From positions 1-22,556 of the forward strand of contig CALSCQ010002710.1 of NCBI GenBank assembly GCA_943704525.1: a stretch of 22,556 nucleotides of DNA, written 5' to 3'. This document shows, in pieces, positions 19,708 through 22,556 of this stretch; position 1 is the stretch's first letter; each line of letters starts with the position of its first letter. Source of the DNA: Pigoraptor vietnamica (lineage: Eukaryota > Opisthokonta > Filasterea). The position numbers and the translations under genes are program-made. The notes under the pieces are model-generated. The model ran no database searches. It was given only the letters and a program-made list of their open reading frames with translations, and was not told the DNA's origin.

Positions 19708-19832
19708 AAACGGACACACTCCACGCACGCACTTAAAGTAAACGGACACACTCCACGCTCGCACTTTAAGCAAACGGGCACACTCCACGCACGCACTTCA
19801 AGTAAACGGACACACTCCACGCACGCACTTGC
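19708..19832. repeat. Minisatellite, about four 32-bp units
   Basis: Units begin at 19708, 19740, 19772 and 19804, the last one slightly short. Each starts AAACGGACACACTCCACGCA with one or two changes and ends in a variable ACTTNAAGT. They are adjacent without unique spacers. Confidence 0.95.
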
Positions 19833-19889
19833 ATTCATTGCATTCACACCAGCACTGTGCGTCCAAGCAGTGCACAGACCAAGCGCCCT

Positions 19890-21767
19890 TCAATGTGCCT
19901 GCACCATCCCCACTGTCATGTGACGGTCAATCCACCACACAAACTCCATCCGCTGCACCTTAAATGCCGCCGTGCGCGCGTCGCTCAGCTGCTGCGCCCG
20001 CTCGGCCGCACCAAGACGATCGAACACCCAGTGGAACACGCGCCATCGCCGAGAGAGGCACGCCGACGCCAGCGATGCGCGCAGTCCCGGAATGTACCCA
20101 TCAATCAGCCGTGCCAGCCGAAGATTCCCCGCGCGCACGGCCACGTCGAGCGTGCGCGTCAGCTCAAACGGCCGCGTGCAAAGGTCAAAGGCGCCGTGCC
20201 GCCGTGCCGCCGCCGAGTCCTTAACGGGCACGATGCGCGCGTTCACGTCAATCATGTAAGACACAATATCCGTGTGCCCCGCAGCGACCGCCAGATCGGC
20301 GAGTGTGCGCGGCGCATTCGTTTGCGCAAATGCAGCCGCGACGTCGACGCACTCGCACAGGCGGCGCAAGAGGGCCACATCGCCTTGCCGCACGGCATCC
20401 TTAAACCACGTGTGAGCAGTAGACAGCGCATATGGGTCGGTATTGACGACGTTGACCGAATAAGGCAACGTGCTCGATAGCGGCCACATAAACTCGACGT
20501 ATTCCGCCGTGAGCGGATATTGGCGAAGCTTAATTGTTGACGACAGCAGCAAATCGATCCCAGTCAACTGGTACCCGCGCGCGTGCATCCATCTCAGCGC
20601 ATCCACAGCGCAGCGCTCGGCGAGGTGCCCCATGGTCCTAACTATGTCGTCGCGCGACGTGCGCTTCAAGGCCACTTCCGCCGACGCATAGTCGTTGTGG
20701 AGAAGGAGCTGCACGAGGGCTTCGAAGTCGCACTTGGCGCCCTCCTTCAGCATGCTGTACACAGCGTCGTGCGCCTTCCCATTCACGCGGGTCCGCCTCA
20801 GGCCGAGCGCACGAAGCCGCTCAATGACCTCCGTATCAACCGCCGCATTCGCGATACGATCACGTGCCCACTGCTGCAAGTCAGCGAGCGCCGTGGGCGC
20901 GTACTTAAAGGCAAGCTCGAGCAGCTCAAGGCCCGCGGTATCGCTGCTTGCCGCCGCATAAAATAAACACGCGGTCAGGCGACTATTGTCAATTGCACGA
21001 CTGCGGCACTCTCGGAAGACGGCGTCGAAAACCTCACGCGACTGGCAACAGTGCCTAAACGACAGCTCCAACAATGGCATGATTGAGTGGCCGTCGACGA
21101 GCGGGAGGAGCCTCGCCACGACGTCCAACTCGCCACGCCGAATGGGACCCACAGCGGCGTGCACGGGCGCGAGCCCAACGAGGTACCCTTGCGCCTCCTC
21201 GAGGAGGAAGACGGTCTGTTCGCGCGTGAGGTTTTCCCACGTCCACTTCCAGCGACTCCTTGCCTTGTCGTAGAGCGAACTGTTGCTGCGGGGGTCCACC
21301 TCCTTGCGGTTGCGCACGAGAAACGCAAACGCGTCCCAATTCCCATGGCCGAGGACGCCATCCAGCGCCGCCAGCGTGCACCGCGACACGCGTCCGTGCT
21401 TGACCTCGTCCTCGTGGAGCAGCTGAATGAGCTCAAAGTGCCCGCTCTTGGCCGCGCGGTCAATGTCCCAGTGGCCGTAGGGGCGGTACTTCGACAGGTC
21501 GCCCACGACGCACTCGTTGACCGTGTCGCGGATGCGGTCCAAAAACCCGCGCAGCGCCGTGCACGTCACGCGGAGGTGGCCGACGTCCGTGAGCGTGAAG
21601 CGGCCAATTTTGACGATGTGCACGAGCACCTCCTCCGAGAGGTCGAGGAGCGGCGAGACGTCGTTATCCGCGAGCGCCGGAGCGCCTGTCTCTGCCGTCT
21701 CTGCCATGGTGTTGTCTGTCGTTGCGACGGCGGTGGGTGTGAGCGGGCTTCCGTCGTTCGAGGTCAT
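19890..21767 (-). CDS. Intronless F-box protein with degenerate ankyrin-like repeats
   Basis: A single open frame of 625 residues. Residues 38-80 (LLDLSEEVLVHIVKIGRF, then LRVTCTALRGFLDRI) fit an F-box, which would bind SKP1 in an SCF ubiquitin ligase. The rest has repeated ankyrin-like helices: WDIDRAAKSGHFELIQLLHE near residue 98, DAVRQGDVALLRRLCE, ADLAVAAGHTDIVSYMID and LDVAVRAGNLRLARLIDGY. These probably form the substrate-binding part. I used the ATG at 21767; the frame runs on upstream to 21884 but without an ATG. A TAAATA element is about 36 bases upstream of it. It is the only long intronless gene here. F-box/ankyrin proteins of this kind are abundant in some amoebae and in pandoravirus-like giant viruses, so exchange or family expansion is possible. 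F-box is likely; exact repeat borders are not. Confidence 0.85.
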   Translation of the reverse strand: MTSNDGSPLTPTAVATTDNTMAETAETGAPALADNDVSPLLDLSEEVLVHIVKIGRFTLTDVGHLRVTCTALRGFLDRIRDTVNECVVGDLSKYRPYGHWDIDRAAKSGHFELIQLLHEDEVKHGRVSRCTLAALDGVLGHGNWDAFAFLVRNRKEVDPRSNSSLYDKARSRWKWTWENLTREQTVFLLEEAQGYLVGLAPVHAAVGPIRRGELDVVARLLPLVDGHSIMPLLELSFRHCCQSREVFDAVFRECRSRAIDNSRLTACLFYAAASSDTAGLELLELAFKYAPTALADLQQWARDRIANAAVDTEVIERLRALGLRRTRVNGKAHDAVYSMLKEGAKCDFEALVQLLLHNDYASAEVALKRTSRDDIVRTMGHLAERCAVDALRWMHARGYQLTGIDLLLSSTIKLRQYPLTAEYVEFMWPLSSTLPYSVNVVNTDPYALSTAHTWFKDAVRQGDVALLRRLCECVDVAAAFAQTNAPRTLADLAVAAGHTDIVSYMIDVNARIVPVKDSAAARRHGAFDLCTRPFELTRTLDVAVRAGNLRLARLIDGYIPGLRASLASACLSRRWRVFHWVFDRLGAAERAQQLSDARTAAFKVQRMEFVWWIDRHMTVGMVQAH

Positions 21768-21964
21768 GCGGCAATAAAATCGTCGGTGTGTGTTGCCTTG
21801 GGTATTTAGGCCCTTGCCGATAAATGCTACCCCACTCAGATTTACACGATAGGTATAGTCTCTTATCCCGACCACCATCTGCACACACAGAAAACAACAT
21901 TGTCGCTCTCTTTTCCCTCACTTTTAGGCGTGCATTCGCTTGCCGCGTTTGCAATGCCAGAGAG
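21768..21964. promoter_or_regulatory. Divergent upstream region of the F-box gene and the right-edge gene
   Basis: These 197 bases lie between the F-box ATG and the proposed ATG of the next gene. A TAAATA on the minus strand (21808-21803) is about 36 bases upstream of the F-box ATG and could act as a TATA-like element. This is a weak call. Confidence 0.35.
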
Positions 21965-22377
21965 ATGGCAATGTCTCCCACACGCGCTGACAATCGCCGC
22001 ACTGGGTACGCGTACGCCGTGGGATGTGAGAGATGCGCTCGACACGGCACGACGCCGTCCTTCGCGCCTCGTCGTGTTGTGCGTGCGTGTGCTCGCGCAG
22101 TACTACCAGTGCGTGGAAAGGTGCGACTCGTCTTTCACTTGCTCTGCTCGCGCATACAAAGTCGATGTGGTCAACACCAGGTCTTTGAGCTGTTCCGACA
22201 TCTACGCTCGCACGGGATGTATCGAATGTCGCAATCTGCAGGTGCTGAAGCTGAAGAGTGATTCGGCGGCTGATTGCATATGTGTCGTTTTAGTCTCGAA
22301 GGCATCCCCACGGAGCTTGTCGACGCAATATGCGCCCTGGTTTTCAAGAACACACCAGTGACCGCCAACCTTCTGAG
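21965..22377 (+). CDS. Possible F-box-like protein, N-terminal part only, 3' partial
   Basis: A tentative three-exon model, 21965-22120, 22181-22257 and 22294-22377, that continues beyond the window. The clearest part is exon 3, LEGIPTELVDAICALVFKN followed by TPVTANLLR, whose pattern suits the start of an F-box or a similar helical motif. Exon 2 supplies VFELFRHLRSHGMYRMSQS. Phases match (0 at 22120/22181, 2 at 22257/22294), and the next donor GTGCGC is at 22378. The second intron would be only 36 bases, shorter than the others here, and other frames are open over exon 1, so the N-terminus is doubtful. I do not recognise the protein. If it is an F-box gene it would be head-to-head with another F-box gene, which suggests a local family cluster. 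Confidence 0.35.

Positions 22378-22556
<179 letters not shown>

Larger units (their letters stand above)
19140..19889. other. Gene-poor region between TMEM208 and the F-box gene
   Basis: This 750-base region has no confident gene. It includes a short protein-like frame (19293-19451) and a four-copy minisatellite (from 19708). The left part must include the TMEM208 3' UTR and the right end the 3' UTR of the F-box gene. I see no AATAAA on either strand. Confidence 0.55.

Noticed and set aside
19708-19832. CRISPR-like array
   Set aside because: The 32-base units are directly adjacent without unique spacers, and the genome is eukaryotic. It is a minisatellite.
21768-21884. A 39-residue N-terminal extension of the F-box protein
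   Set aside because: The extension has no ATG. The first ATG is at 21767, and the extension shows no family resemblance.

Overview
This window is nuclear DNA from a GC-rich, intron-rich unicellular eukaryote. The evidence is ten spliced genes with short GT-AG introns, no bacterial operons or Shine-Dalgarno sites, and a full set of eukaryote-specific nuclear proteins. Donors are strongly biased to GTGNGT-like sequence and acceptors mostly end in GCAG. I cannot fix the lineage from the sequence. The two-zinc-knuckle SR protein resembles the plant-type RS2Z class, and the intronless F-box/ankyrin gene resembles families common in amoebae and their giant viruses, but neither is decisive.

Layout, left to right: (1) 155-2663 (+), the 3' part of a RhoGAP plus Ras-association (RA) protein; (2) 2845-4425 (-), a 3-beta-HSD/SDR42E-like sterol-type dehydrogenase; (3) 4852-5916 (-), Mediator subunit MED10; (4) 6138-7285 (+), an SR splicing factor with RRM, two CCHC knuckles and an RS tail; (5) 7832-9169 (-), a Swc5/CFDP1 (BCNT) protein of the SWR1/SRCAP complex; (6) 9523-11005 (+), nuclear poly(A)-binding protein PABPN1; (7) 11838-13059 (-), an unrecognised multi-exon protein with a possible frame lesion; (8) 13465-17773 (-), FACT subunit SPT16; (9) 18187-19139 (+), TMEM208/SND2; (10) a repeat-bearing gap with a short orphan reading frame (19140-19889); (11) 19890-21767 (-), an intronless F-box/ankyrin-like protein; (12) 21965 to the right edge (+), the start of a possible F-box-like gene running into a (TG)n tract. 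Both window ends are simple-sequence DNA, so this may be a whole contig bounded by repeats.

Five neighbouring genes act on the RNA polymerase II gene-expression path: MED10 (initiation), Swc5 (H2A.Z exchange), SPT16 (nucleosome passage), the SR protein (splicing) and PABPN1 (poly(A) tail). Three pairs are divergent and share short upstream regions: MED10/SR, Swc5/PABPN1 and SPT16/TMEM208. All exon models were built by hand from splice phase and protein continuity. Eight of them close in frame from the first visible exon to the stop with recognisable conserved sequence across the joints. Gene 7, gene 12 and the first exon of gene 1 are less certain. I found no convincing new multi-gene system. 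The most interesting points are a telomere-type repeat sitting exactly where an intron branch site should be, the unassigned gene 7 with its frame break, an ATG-only coding exon in TMEM208, and the intronless F-box/ankyrin gene.
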